Source: Dermatophilus congolensis (GTDB lineage: Bacteria; Actinomycetota; Actinomycetes; Actinomycetales; Dermatophilaceae). From it: DNA of 64,000 nucleotides. A program made the translations under genes and the position numbers. The number at the start of each line of letters is the position of its first letter. The first letter of the stretch is position 1. This document shows positions 8,250 through 16,013 of this stretch, one piece after another. The stretch lies in NCBI GenBank assembly GCA_030538115.1, contig JAUNUP010000003.1, forward strand, positions 160,771-224,770, written 5' to 3'. The notes beneath the pieces were generated by a model. It searched no databases. It was not told where the DNA came from and saw nothing but the letters and a program-made list of their open reading frames with translations.

Positions 8250-8272
8250 GCAACCTCGGCCACTGCCAGACT

Positions 8273-8357
8273 CTGCCCTCGCACGTGCCCTGTATCCGAC
8301 AACGAGCCGCGTCGGGGCAGGTCAGCAGCCTGCCGGTGATCCTGCGGCCGAGGCTTC
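8273..8357 (+). repeat. Decayed copy of the HTH-gene/UTRA junction found at 9859-9948
   Basis: This otherwise empty stretch resembles 9859-9948, which holds the 3' end of the HTH gene, the spacer and the start of the UTRA fragment. Shared words in the same order include CTGCCCTC, ACGTGCCCTG, GAGCCGC, TCGGG, GGTCAG, AGCC and CCGGTGA. By eye most positions match, with small indels. I infer an old duplication. Confidence 0.45.
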
Positions 8358-8467
8358 AAGGCGTCGAGGCCCAGTACCACCGGGGTCGAACGGTAGCCGA
8401 TGCCTAGGGGCCCAGGGTGCGGTGAACGTCGTCTTGCAAACTCATCCCGCCGAGCCCGGGGGCCCCT

Positions 8468-8646
8468 GTCTCAAGTCGGTGCGCCGTGAGCGCATGGCTG
8501 AGAACCTCGACGTGTTCGACTTCACCCTCTCCGACGCCGAGATGGACACGCTGCGAGGCCTCGACACCGGCGAGACCGCGTTCTTCTCCCACCAGTCACC
8601 CGAGGCCGTGGAGATGCTCACCGGCCACGGCAACCCCCGCCGCTAG
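8468..8646 (+). pseudogene. C-terminal remnant of an aldo/keto reductase
   Basis: The reading frame ends with KSVRRERMAENLDVFDF followed by a TLSDAEMDTLRGLDTGE-like stretch. This is the last 50-60 residues of 2,5-diketo-gluconate-reductase-type aldo/keto reductases, which are normally about 270-290 residues. The barrel, catalytic Tyr and Lys are absent upstream in all frames, and the preceding bases are a different degraded repeat. It is a truncated fragment, unlikely to encode a working enzyme. Confidence 0.75.
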
Positions 8647-8673
8647 CCACCGTATCCGGCCGAGGAGGGCGCC

Positions 8674-9045
8674 ATGAGCACGTGGAGTTCGACCGAGCAC
8701 CGGGCCGCGACATCACCGGAGGAGGTGCACGTCGTGACCCGGCGGCGTGACGGCAGCCTGCGGAATCCCCGGATCATCTGGGTGGTGCCCGTCGGCGACC
8801 GGGTCTTCATCCGCTCCACCAACGGTCGTGGAGCCGACTGGTTCAGGTGGGCTCTCGCCACCGGAACCGGACAACTGCTCGCGGGTGACACGGCCTACGA
8901 CGTCACCTTCGAGGAGACGTCCGCCGCCGACCTCGATGCCGTGGACGCCGCCTACCGCAGCAAGTACGGCAGGTACAAGAGCATCGTCGACCACCTCGTC
9001 GGCCCCGACCCCCGGGCAGCCACCCTGGAGCTTCTCCGCGCCTGA
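8674..9045 (+). CDS. DUF2255 family protein
   Basis: Small soluble protein of 123 residues resembling the DUF2255 family (recognised from memory). It has the pattern of an N-terminal strand pair (EVHVVTRRRDG), IIWVVPVGDRVFIRS, and a central G-R-GADWFRWA segment. The function is unknown; the fold may relate to flavin-reductase-like split barrels. A GAGGAGG ribosome site lies just before the ATG. It follows the reductase remnant by 27 bp and converges with the NTF2-like gene, sharing a hairpin with its stop codon. Confidence 0.75.
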   Translation: MSTWSSTEHRAATSPEEVHVVTRRRDGSLRNPRIIWVVPVGDRVFIRSTNGRGADWFRWALATGTGQLLAGDTAYDVTFEETSAADLDAVDAAYRSKYGRYKSIVDHLVGPDPRAATLELLRA

Positions 9046-9083
9046 CCCCGAGGGCTGGCCGCCCGGAAATAGGCCGGGGTCAG
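9042..9083. terminator. Bidirectional terminator embedding both stop codons
   Basis: CTGACCCC (9042-9049) pairs with GGGGTCAG (9076-9083). The stop codons of the two convergent genes lie inside the arms. There is no T-tract, so termination is inferred from position and symmetry. Confidence 0.45.
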
Positions 9084-9445
9084 TCGTCGGGACCGAGGGG
9101 TGTCAGCACCGCGACCTGCCAGTTTCCTTCGTTCTCGAGCAACTGATAGACGTAACGCTCACGCGGAACACCACCGTACGACCAGGTGACGTCGGCCCAG
9201 ATGCTGTGAGCCGTCGAGGCGATCACGCGGACGACCGGCTCGACCTCGTCGACACCCTCGTACTGTGCCCAGCCCTGGTCGAAGAACTGTCTCGTCTGTG
9301 CCGGGTCGGTGACCGAGAAGACCCTGTACGGAAAGGCGATGAGGGACGGCGTCGCGTAGAGCGTCGAGAGACGTTCGGCGTCGCGGCGCAGCAGCGCCTT
9401 GGCGTATCCGTCGAAGAAGGCTTCGGCAATCTCGTGTGCAGTCAT
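9080..9445 (-). CDS. NTF2/SnoaL-like protein
   Basis: Protein of 121 residues with the SnoaL/NTF2-like plan: an N-terminal helix pair (EIAEAFFDGYAKALLRRDAERL), a threonine/proline turn (YATPSLIAFPYR) and curved strands ending in VYQLLENEGNWQVAVLTP. Such proteins include small isomerases, cyclases and ligand-binding domains; no catalytic role can be assigned. The ATG at 9445 is chosen because family similarity begins there. It is divergent from a small HTH regulator, with a palindrome (9448-9460) touching its start. Confidence 0.7.
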   Translation of the reverse strand: MTAHEIAEAFFDGYAKALLRRDAERLSTLYATPSLIAFPYRVFSVTDPAQTRQFFDQGWAQYEGVDEVEPVVRVIASTAHSIWADVTWSYGGVPRERYVYQLLENEGNWQVAVLTPLGPDD

Positions 9446-9447
9446 GA

Positions 9448-9460
9448 CTACGGACCGTAG
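9448..9460. promoter_or_regulatory. Short palindromic operator
   Basis: CTACGG-A-CCGTAG, perfect arms of 6 bp, two bases upstream of the NTF2-like ATG and about 40 bp upstream of the divergent HTH gene. It probably binds that HTH protein (inference). Confidence 0.5.
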
Positions 9461-9500
9461 GTCGCAACGCCGTCGCCAGTGACGGTGTTTGACTTCGTCC

Positions 9501-9893
9501 ATGGAGCCCCGGATCCGGCTCGCGGCCGACTCCCGCGACGGACACCTCGCGCTGCGCCGAGCCGAGCGACAGCAACAGCTCATCGAGTTCCTCGCATCCA
9601 TGGGCACGGCCCGTTCGAGCACGTCAAGGATCGCGCACGACCTAGGCGTTTCGATGCGCACCGTCGAACGCGACATCGAGCGGCTGCGCGATGCCGGGCT
9701 CCCGATCCGTTCGACTCCCGGGCGCGGCGGCGGCCATTCACTGCCCGTGGCTCAGACCCGGCACCATCTCACCCTGGACACCGCCGAGATCGCGGCGATC
9801 ATCTCGTCTCTGGCCATCGTCGGCCCCACCTCCAGCCCATCGGCGACCTCCGCGATGGCTGCCCTCACACGTGCCCTGCAACCGGGCCGATAA
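9501..9893 (+). CDS. Small HTH (DeoR/YafY-type) regulator
   Basis: Protein of 130 residues with an N-terminal helix-turn-helix of the HTH_11 type (RIAHDLGVSMRTVERDIERL, about 50-69), then GLPIRSTPGRGGGHS, the wing typical of YafY-like regulators. No WYL effector domain follows; the protein ends after a short helical LDTAEIAAIISSLA segment. It may be a naturally short member or a truncated one. The ATG at 9501 is preferred over a TTG at 9489. It likely controls the divergent NTF2-like gene. A decayed copy of its 3' end lies at 8273-8357. Confidence 0.7.
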   Translation: MEPRIRLAADSRDGHLALRRAERQQQLIEFLASMGTARSSTSRIAHDLGVSMRTVERDIERLRDAGLPIRSTPGRGGGHSLPVAQTRHHLTLDTAEIAAIISSLAIVGPTSSPSATSAMAALTRALQPGR

Positions 9894-9925
9894 GGAGCCG
9901 CATCGGGCGGGTCAGTAGCCGACCG

Positions 9926-10243
9926 GTGAGCCTACCGGCCGAGTTCGCTCCCGTGCTCGACACCGACCTCGAATCCACCTCCCTGCACGAGAGACTCGCG
10001 GGCCTCGGCCGCGCCCCGGGAAACGCTCGAGGTCACGTGCTCGCGCGCCTCGCGACGGAGGAGGCGCGCCATCTCGGCCTCACCCTGCCCGCGGCGCTGC
10101 TGGTCGAGGAGCGGCTCATCACCGACGTCGCCGGCCGCCCGATCGAACGCACCCAGACCGCCTACGTCGGCTCCCGCTGGGTGATGGACACGGGCTCGTT
10201 CGTCGCCCCCTCCCACGACGCGGAGACACCTTCGCCACGGTGA
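9926..10243 (+). pseudogene. UTRA-domain remnant of a GntR-family regulator
   Basis: A 105-codon open frame from GTG 9926 carries the end of a UTRA ligand-binding domain: LVEERLITDVAGRPIERTQT followed by AYVGSRWVMDTG, as in GntR/HutC regulators. The DNA-binding domain and the first half of UTRA are missing upstream. It could be transcribed behind the HTH gene 33 bp away but is most likely a relic. The start is a guess. Confidence 0.6.
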
Positions 10244-10282
10244 ACCGCGCATCACCGGCTCGCACACCGTTGAGACGCGGGT

Positions 10283-10861
10283 TCAGGCGAGACCGTCTGC
10301 GGCCTCGGCATCGTCGGCGGGTGCCGCGAGACGGCCGAGCAGGCCGATCAAGAGGTCGAGCTCGTCCGGTTCCAGCACGGACGCCCAGCGCGCTGCGAGG
10401 CGGTTCTGCCGCAGAATCGTCGGCTCCACGACGGCTCGCCCGTCGGCGGTCAGCCTCAACGGAACGAGGCGCCCGTCGGTGGCCGCTGCGTGATCGACCT
10501 CCAGCATCCCGGCACGTCTCAGGCTTGCGACGGCGCTGGCCACCGTCTGGCGGTTCAACTCCAGCAGCCGGGCGATGTCACGCGCCTCGATCGGCTCGAA
10601 CAACCACACCGCGTACATCACGCGGAACGCCGACCACGACCAGTTCGCTCCGGCAGTCACCGCGAGCTCGGACACCCGCGCCCGCGCATTGACCACCCGG
10701 GTCAGCGACATGTTGAGGCGCATGGCCTGCGGATCGATCGTCGGCATCCGTGAGGTCGTGAGCCGGATCGCCTCGTCTACGTAGACGAGCGCCGACAGGT
10801 CTCTCGGCCTTCGCCGAGGCTCGCCCTGTGCCGTCTCATCGTGCCGCGGTAGGTCACTCAT
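10283..10861 (-). CDS. MarR-family transcriptional regulator
   Basis: Regulator of 192 residues. The C-terminal half holds the winged helix: ARDIARLLELNRQTVASAVA, then a wing with AAATDGRLVPLRLTADGR. The N-terminal 60 residues are longer than in most MarR proteins. The ATG at 10861 follows GGGGAA; in-frame starts further upstream lack such a site. It is divergent from a Tat-exported amidohydrolase, and the gap holds a TTATGA/TCATAA palindrome, so control of that gene and itself is likely. Confidence 0.85.
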   Translation of the reverse strand: MSDLPRHDETAQGEPRRRPRDLSALVYVDEAIRLTTSRMPTIDPQAMRLNMSLTRVVNARARVSELAVTAGANWSWSAFRVMYAVWLFEPIEARDIARLLELNRQTVASAVASLRRAGMLEVDHAAATDGRLVPLRLTADGRAVVEPTILRQNRLAARWASVLEPDELDLLIGLLGRLAAPADDAEAADGLA

Positions 10862-10975
10862 CGTGATTCCCCAGCGTATGGCACGGGCGAGGTCCGCCCG
10901 ATGCGACGGGGACGACTCCGAGACGCGGCGCATCGAGTCGCGACCCATTCGAAGGTTCCGCGTTCGAGAAGGATC

Positions 10976-10989
10976 TTATGAACTCATAA
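10976..10989. promoter_or_regulatory. MarR-type operator
   Basis: TTATGA-AC-TCATAA, a perfect inverted repeat with 6-bp arms in the divergent promoter between the MarR and amidohydrolase genes. It is an AT-rich spot in GC-rich DNA, and likely overlaps a promoter. Confidence 0.6.
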
Positions 10990-11062
10990 CAATTCGCTCG
11001 GAAACTGGATACGTTTGCGGCTCAACCACACTCCGTAAGGCCCCCACTCCGGAAGGTGCATC

Positions 11063-12106
11063 ATGATCGGACGTCGCACGTTCATCAGCGGCACAGGCGC
11101 GGCAGTCGCCGCAGGTGCCCTGTTCTCGCCCCAGAGCGCCGAAGCAGGACAACGCAGGCCCGGCAACCGCCGGAAGCCGCGCCGTATCGACACTCACGCC
11201 CACGTCGTGCCGGACTTCTACGACAAGTGGCTCAAGGACCTCGGCCTCACCGCGGGTGGGCTCGCGATTCCGGCATGGAGCGCCGAAGCCCACCTCGAAC
11301 TCAACGAACGCATCGGAGTCGAAACGAGCATCCTGTCGGTCTCCACGCCTCAGGTTGAGCCCGCCAAGAGCGTGGAGGAGGGCCGCAAGTGGGCCCGGAG
11401 GCTCAACGAGTTCTGCGCCGAACTGGCCGACCAGCACCCAGGACGGTTCGGTTTCTTCGCCACCGTCACCCTGCCCGACGTGCCCGGCGCGATCGCGGAG
11501 GCCGAGTACGCCCTCGACACCCTCAAGGCCGACGGCGTCGTCCTCCTCGCGAACTGCAAGGGCACCTACCTGGGTGACAAGGCCTTCGATCCTCTGATCG
11601 CGGCGCTGCACGAGCACAACGCGGTCGTGTTCGTCCACCCGTCCGATCTACCCGCCGAACCCGTTCCCGGATTGCCCGCGTACGGGGTCGACTTCCTCCT
11701 CGACACCACACGTGCGGGGCTGAACATGGCGAAGAACGGGTGGCTAGACCGCTACTCGAACGTCAAGTTCATCCTCGCCCACGCCGGGGGGTTCCTCCCC
11801 TACGCGGCCGCGCGGATGGCCCGGCTCGCGACCGCCTCCGGCGACCAGAAGGCCGGCCTGGAATCGCTGCGCCGGTTCTACTTCGACACCGCACTCTCGT
11901 CGCCCACCGGCCTGCCGAGCCTCGTCGACTTTGCGGCACCCGGCCACATCACGTTCGGCAGCGACTGGCCGTACGCCAACGCCGACCGCGCGGCTCTGTT
12001 CACCGGCGAACTCGACGGCTACCGCGACATCGACCACGACAGTGTCAACCGCGGCGCAGCGGAGAAGCTGTTCCCGAAGTACGCGCGCAAGCACTCGCGT
12101 CGGTAA
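11063..12106 (+). CDS. Tat-exported amidohydrolase
   Basis: Metal-dependent hydrolase of the amidohydrolase-2 family (relatives include aminocarboxymuconate-semialdehyde decarboxylase), 347 residues. A twin-arginine signal (GRRTFISGTGAAVAAGALFS) covers residues 3-22, so it is probably secreted folded. Metal ligands are visible: RIDTHAHVVP near 40-48, VFVHPSD near 192, LAHAGG near 240 and the late Asp in FGSDWPYAN. The reaction is unknown. GGAAGG precedes the ATG. It is divergent from a MarR regulator whose likely operator is in the gap. A 14-bp-arm hairpin follows the stop. Confidence 0.87.
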   Translation: MIGRRTFISGTGAAVAAGALFSPQSAEAGQRRPGNRRKPRRIDTHAHVVPDFYDKWLKDLGLTAGGLAIPAWSAEAHLELNERIGVETSILSVSTPQVEPAKSVEEGRKWARRLNEFCAELADQHPGRFGFFATVTLPDVPGAIAEAEYALDTLKADGVVLLANCKGTYLGDKAFDPLIAALHEHNAVVFVHPSDLPAEPVPGLPAYGVDFLLDTTRAGLNMAKNGWLDRYSNVKFILAHAGGFLPYAAARMARLATASGDQKAGLESLRRFYFDTALSSPTGLPSLVDFAAPGHITFGSDWPYANADRAALFTGELDGYRDIDHDSVNRGAAEKLFPKYARKHSRR

Positions 12107-12120
12107 GGAACCGGGCGCGA

Positions 12121-12174
12121 TGCCCGACACCAGGAAGTCCTGCCCGACATCAGGTTGCAGCCTGGTGTCGGGCA
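12121..12174. terminator. Hairpin in a convergent gap
   Basis: TGCCCGACACCAGG (12121-12134) is complementary to CCTGGTGTCGGGCA (12161-12174), loop 26 nt. The loop holds a third, direct near-copy (TGCCCGACATCAGG, 12141-12154), so alternative stems can form. It sits between two convergent genes and is a probable bidirectional terminator. Confidence 0.6.
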
Positions 12175-12224
12175 GCCGAACGAGGCGTTGGCCCGGCGAG
12201 TGAGACGTTGGGCCGACTTCGTTG

Positions 12225-13316
12225 TCAGCCCTGCCGGTTCACGTCAATCGCCTCGCCGGAGCGGGCGCTGCGGATGGCCGCGTCGATCACTGCCAGCACC
12301 CGCGCCGCCTCGGCGGGCGTGACCGGGGGCGGACCCTCTCCGCGGAGGGCCCGGGCGAACTGCTCGTAGTAGCGCGTGTAGTCGCCCTGCTCGCTCGGTA
12401 CCGTCTGCGGCCGATCGGCGGTGAAGAGGGTTCCCCAGGCCGACTCGGGTTCGTAGCCCCAGGCGGCACGGTCGCTTGCGGGGCGGCCACCGGTGGTGGC
12501 GGCGCTCGCCTGCACATCGGTGCTACGTGAGACGTACGTACCGCGCTCGCCGTAGACGCGCAGTTCGCGTTCGTTGTAGTGGTTGAGCTTCGACGACGAG
12601 ACGTTGCTGACCACGCCGGAGTCGTGCGTGAGGCTCACGACGAAGGCCGCGTCGGTCTCGCCGCCTGGGGCGCCGATCCAGTCGAGCGTCGCATACACCC
12701 TGGTCACCGACCCGAACAGGCGGACCGCCTGGTCGATGAGGTGCGTACCGAGGTCGTGCAGCACCCCTCCCGCGGGGCCCCCCTTGGGGGCCGAGCCGCG
12801 GGCGTGGTCCATGCGGGAGTGGAAGCGCGTCACCCGGCCGAGCCTCCCCTCCTCCACGAGCCGCTGGAGGGTGACGAAGTCCGAGTCCCAGCGGCGGTTC
12901 TGGTACACCGACAACGTGATTCCGGCGCGCTCGGCGGCCTGCTCGAGTTCGCGAGCGCCGGTCGGATCGGGGGCGAACGGCTTGTCCGCCACCACCGCGA
13001 GACCCAGACCGATGGCCTCGAGCACGAGGTCGTGCCTGGTCGCAGGCGGGGTCGTGATCGTCACCGCGTCGAGGCCCTTACCGGCCCGCTCCCCCTCGGC
13101 GAGATGCGCGAGGGAGTCGTAGACCGGCACTCCCGGAAACCGTTCGGCCAGCGTGGCCCGGTTCTTCTCGCTCCGCGCGACGACCCCGGCGAGCTCCACT
13201 CCCTCGGCGGCCTCGATGAACGGGGCGTGAAAGAAGTTGCCTCCGTTGCCGAATCCGACGATCCCGATACGGACCGGCCGATCACCCGTCACGTCTGCCT
13301 GCTGCACACCCGCCAT
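12225..13316 (-). CDS. Gfo/Idh/MocA family oxidoreductase
   Basis: NAD(P)-dependent dehydrogenase of 363 residues. The N-terminal Rossmann fold has GIVGFGNGGNFFHAPF (G-x-G-x-x-G type), followed by VVARSEKNRA and the family's DAVTITTPPATRHDL. The cofactor/catalytic segment VVADKPFAPD carries the usual EKP-type Lys as DKP. The C-terminal domain includes GGVLHDLGTHLIDQAVRLFG with the conserved G-x-x-x-D-x-G-x-H. The substrate is probably a sugar or polyol and cannot be specified. The start at 13316 follows AGGAGG. Confidence 0.92.
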   Translation of the reverse strand: MAGVQQADVTGDRPVRIGIVGFGNGGNFFHAPFIEAAEGVELAGVVARSEKNRATLAERFPGVPVYDSLAHLAEGERAGKGLDAVTITTPPATRHDLVLEAIGLGLAVVADKPFAPDPTGARELEQAAERAGITLSVYQNRRWDSDFVTLQRLVEEGRLGRVTRFHSRMDHARGSAPKGGPAGGVLHDLGTHLIDQAVRLFGSVTRVYATLDWIGAPGGETDAAFVVSLTHDSGVVSNVSSSKLNHYNERELRVYGERGTYVSRSTDVQASAATTGGRPASDRAAWGYEPESAWGTLFTADRPQTVPSEQGDYTRYYEQFARALRGEGPPPVTPAEAARVLAVIDAAIRSARSGEAIDVNRQG

Positions 13317-13464
13317 GCGTCCTCCTGTTGTCGGCTCCGATCCCACCACACGCGCTGCAAGCCGAGCCAGGGCCCCCTTGCCCGCTCGACGCGGCACACC
13401 GAGACTGAGGGCACCGATCCGACGCAGCACCGGCTTCGCGGCAACACCGCCGAAAGGAGTGCTC

Positions 13465-13881
13465 ATGGTGAGAGCCACCGCGGCGGATGTCGACGCTATA
13501 GCGGCCTCGCTCCCGCAGACCGAACTCGGCATCTCCTGGGGAGACCGACCCACCTGGAAGGTCAACGGCAAGGGCTTCATGCTCTACCGGGCACCTCACC
13601 GCACCGCCATCGACCCCGCCACCGGCGAACCGTTCACCGACCTGCTCGTCGTGCATCTGCCCGACATGGAGGCGAAGGAGGCGCTCGTACAGGCCGACGG
13701 CCCGTTCTTCGACATCCCGCATTTCCAGCGGCACCCGGGCGTTCTCGTGCAGTTGTCGCGCCTCGGTGAGATCGAGCGCGACGAGCTGGTCGAGATCATC
13801 ACGGAGGCGTGGGCGCACCGGGCGCCGAAGAAGCTGGTCGCCGCCTACTTCGCGGAGCATCCGCCGACCACCGCGCCGTAG
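13465..13881 (+). CDS. MmcQ/YjbR family protein
   Basis: Protein of 138 residues in the MmcQ/YjbR (DUF419) family, a CyaY-like fold often annotated as DNA-binding. Typical features: WGDRPTWKVNGKGFMLY near 25-41, a central IPHFQRHPGVLVQLSRLG segment and a C-terminal helix with AWAHRAPKKLVAAY. The function is unproven. GAAAGGAG precedes the ATG. It is divergent from the Gfo/Idh/MocA gene and 71 bp before the large repeat membrane protein. Confidence 0.85.
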   Translation: MVRATAADVDAIAASLPQTELGISWGDRPTWKVNGKGFMLYRAPHRTAIDPATGEPFTDLLVVHLPDMEAKEALVQADGPFFDIPHFQRHPGVLVQLSRLGEIERDELVEIITEAWAHRAPKKLVAAYFAEHPPTTAP

Positions 13882-13952
13882 CGGCGACTCCGCCCGTCGG
13901 CTCAGGGGCGACCCCGGCACCGAGTGTCAGTGGTGCCTGCGAGGATTCGAGC

Positions 13953-15944
13953 ATGACGATCTCGTCGGAGACTGCCGGTACACACACGCTGCTGGCCGCG
14001 GAGAAAGAACTCGTGGCGGCCGTCGAGCGGGGCGAGACGTTCGATCTGGCCGCGTTTGCGGCGCGACAGCCGGCCGACGACGGCCTCGCGGTGCACGTGC
14101 GCGCCGAGGTGATCCGCGACATCCTGCTGGGCCGCTACCCGCGGTACCCCGATCCTCGGGGTCTCATGCTCACCAACGGCGCGATCATCGGCCGTATCGA
14201 TCTCGACCACACCGACATCGGACTGCCGATCAGGTTGCACCGCTGCACCCTCGCCGACGGGGTCTCCGCGCGGCACGCGCACCTGAACCTTCTCGACCTC
14301 ACGGCATGCAAGGTCGGCAACTGGGTCGATCCCGAGCGCTCGCCGGTCGATCTCGACGGGTGCACGATCAGCGAAGACCTCAGCCTGCCCGGAGCCGACC
14401 TGCACAACTCCGGGGCGGGCCCGGCCCTCGATGCGCGCAACGCGACGATCTTGGGCCCCGTTCACCTGGGGGTTCACCAGGGTGAACGGCTCACGGCGCG
14501 CAGTTCGTCACGCGAAGGCACGATCGATTTCGTCAACGCCCGCCTCGGTGACAGGTTCGAGGCCTCCGGCGCCCTGCTCACCAACGACCGGGGGCCGGCG
14601 CTGGATGCGCGGTCGGTGCGGGTCGAGCGGGACCTGCGGCTCGACGCCTGGAATCCGTACACCGACCAGTGGTCGTCGACCGAGGAGATGCTCGCGGGCG
14701 CCGAGCCCTATCTCGGCCGACGCATGGGCCGGTGGGCTGCCGCCGACGCCGTCGCCGCTACGCCTCCCGGCACGATTCCGTTCGAGGCCACGGGCGCCGG
14801 CCCCGATGGCACGATCCGCCTCAACGAAGCCGACCTCGGCGGACGCGTCACCATCGCGCGCGCGGTGCTCACCAACGTGCGCCGCGCGGAGGCGGTCGAA
14901 CACGACGGGGTGCGACGCGGCGGGCCGGCGCTCAGCATCGTCAATACGCGCATCGGTCAGTCGCTTCGGGCCATGCGGCTCGTGGCCGAGAACTCCTCCG
15001 CCACGCAGGCGACGGTGCGCCTGCGCGACACGACCGTCGGGGGTCACGTCACGTTCACCAGGGCCCGCCTGACCAACCGGCTGCCCGTGCCCGAACCGCC
15101 TGCGGCGCCGTCTCCGGACACGGAGTACGGGCCCGTGCTGCACGCCAACCGCATGACGACCGCCCGGGGTCTGCTGCTCTACGGCGCCGTGTTCAACGAC
15201 CGGCAGCCGCCCGACTCCGACCGGCGCGGCCGCAAGCTCACCGGTCAGGACGCGATGGCCGGTCGCACCGCATACACGGTCGAGCTGGCCGGCGTGCGCA
15301 TCGGTGGCGAATTCGGCCTGGCCCTACCGCGTCACGAGAACGCCACCCCCGGAGGCGCCACCTGGCTCCTCGACGGCCTCACCTTTCGCGGCGCCACCCC
15401 CACGGGGGTGACTCTGCGTTACTGGATCCGGTTTCTCCGCGACCGGATGCCCGCCTACCGCGCCCAGCCGTACCAACACACCGCGAACGCCAGCAAGGCC
15501 ACCGGCCACGACGCCGAGACCGCCGAAGTGCTGATCGCGCAGCGCGACCATCAGCTCGTCGACGGCAACCTCACTCGCGGACAACGCACTTGGGCCCGCT
15601 TCACCCGCGCCACCCTCAACTACGGCTACAGCCCCTCGCGCGCGCTGGCGGGGGTGGTGGTCTCGCTGGTGCTGCTCATCGGCTCCCTCGTGCTGCTCCC
15701 ACCGACCAGCCTCCGCGCAGACGGCGACCTCAACAGCGCCGCGAGCGTGTGCTCCACGAACGGGCGGATCGCGTATGTCGTCAACTCCGCCATACCGCTC
15801 GCCCGCATCACGCCCACGTGCGTCGCCACAGACACCCCCGAAGGCACGCAACTGCTGGTCGTCTCACTGATCGCGCAGCTTCTCTCGTGGGCGGCACTCA
15901 CGCTCTTCGTGGCCGGCTACACGAGCATCGTCCGCAAGCCGTGA
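13953..15944 (+). CDS. Repeat-rich (beta-helix-like) membrane-anchored protein
   Basis: Protein of 663 residues. Residues 60-480 repeat a loose pattern of about 25-35 residues: an L-R/L-L-x-x-A/T strand, then G-A-x-L, A-x-V-G-x, L-x-A-x-I-G-G. This resembles the right-handed beta-helix of pentapeptide or bactofilin-like proteins (examples: GAIIGRIDLDHTDIG, EADLGGRVTIARAVLTN). The last 110 residues hold a TLNYGYSPSRAL segment and two membrane helices near 585-605 and 640-660. Similar actinobacterial proteins are loosely annotated as membrane-associated oxidoreductases, but no cofactor motif is visible. The ribosome site is weak; ATG 13953 is chosen by protein onset. The role is unknown. Confidence 0.7.
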   Translation: MTISSETAGTHTLLAAEKELVAAVERGETFDLAAFAARQPADDGLAVHVRAEVIRDILLGRYPRYPDPRGLMLTNGAIIGRIDLDHTDIGLPIRLHRCTLADGVSARHAHLNLLDLTACKVGNWVDPERSPVDLDGCTISEDLSLPGADLHNSGAGPALDARNATILGPVHLGVHQGERLTARSSSREGTIDFVNARLGDRFEASGALLTNDRGPALDARSVRVERDLRLDAWNPYTDQWSSTEEMLAGAEPYLGRRMGRWAAADAVAATPPGTIPFEATGAGPDGTIRLNEADLGGRVTIARAVLTNVRRAEAVEHDGVRRGGPALSIVNTRIGQSLRAMRLVAENSSATQATVRLRDTTVGGHVTFTRARLTNRLPVPEPPAAPSPDTEYGPVLHANRMTTARGLLLYGAVFNDRQPPDSDRRGRKLTGQDAMAGRTAYTVELAGVRIGGEFGLALPRHENATPGGATWLLDGLTFRGATPTGVTLRYWIRFLRDRMPAYRAQPYQHTANASKATGHDAETAEVLIAQRDHQLVDGNLTRGQRTWARFTRATLNYGYSPSRALAGVVVSLVLLIGSLVLLPPTSLRADGDLNSAASVCSTNGRIAYVVNSAIPLARITPTCVATDTPEGTQLLVVSLIAQLLSWAALTLFVAGYTSIVRKP

Positions 15945-16013
15945 CCCTCACCCGACAACCGGGCACGGCCAAGGTCGACGGCGCCCGCGGGACCTGGGCG
16001 TCGCCGGCGGGGG

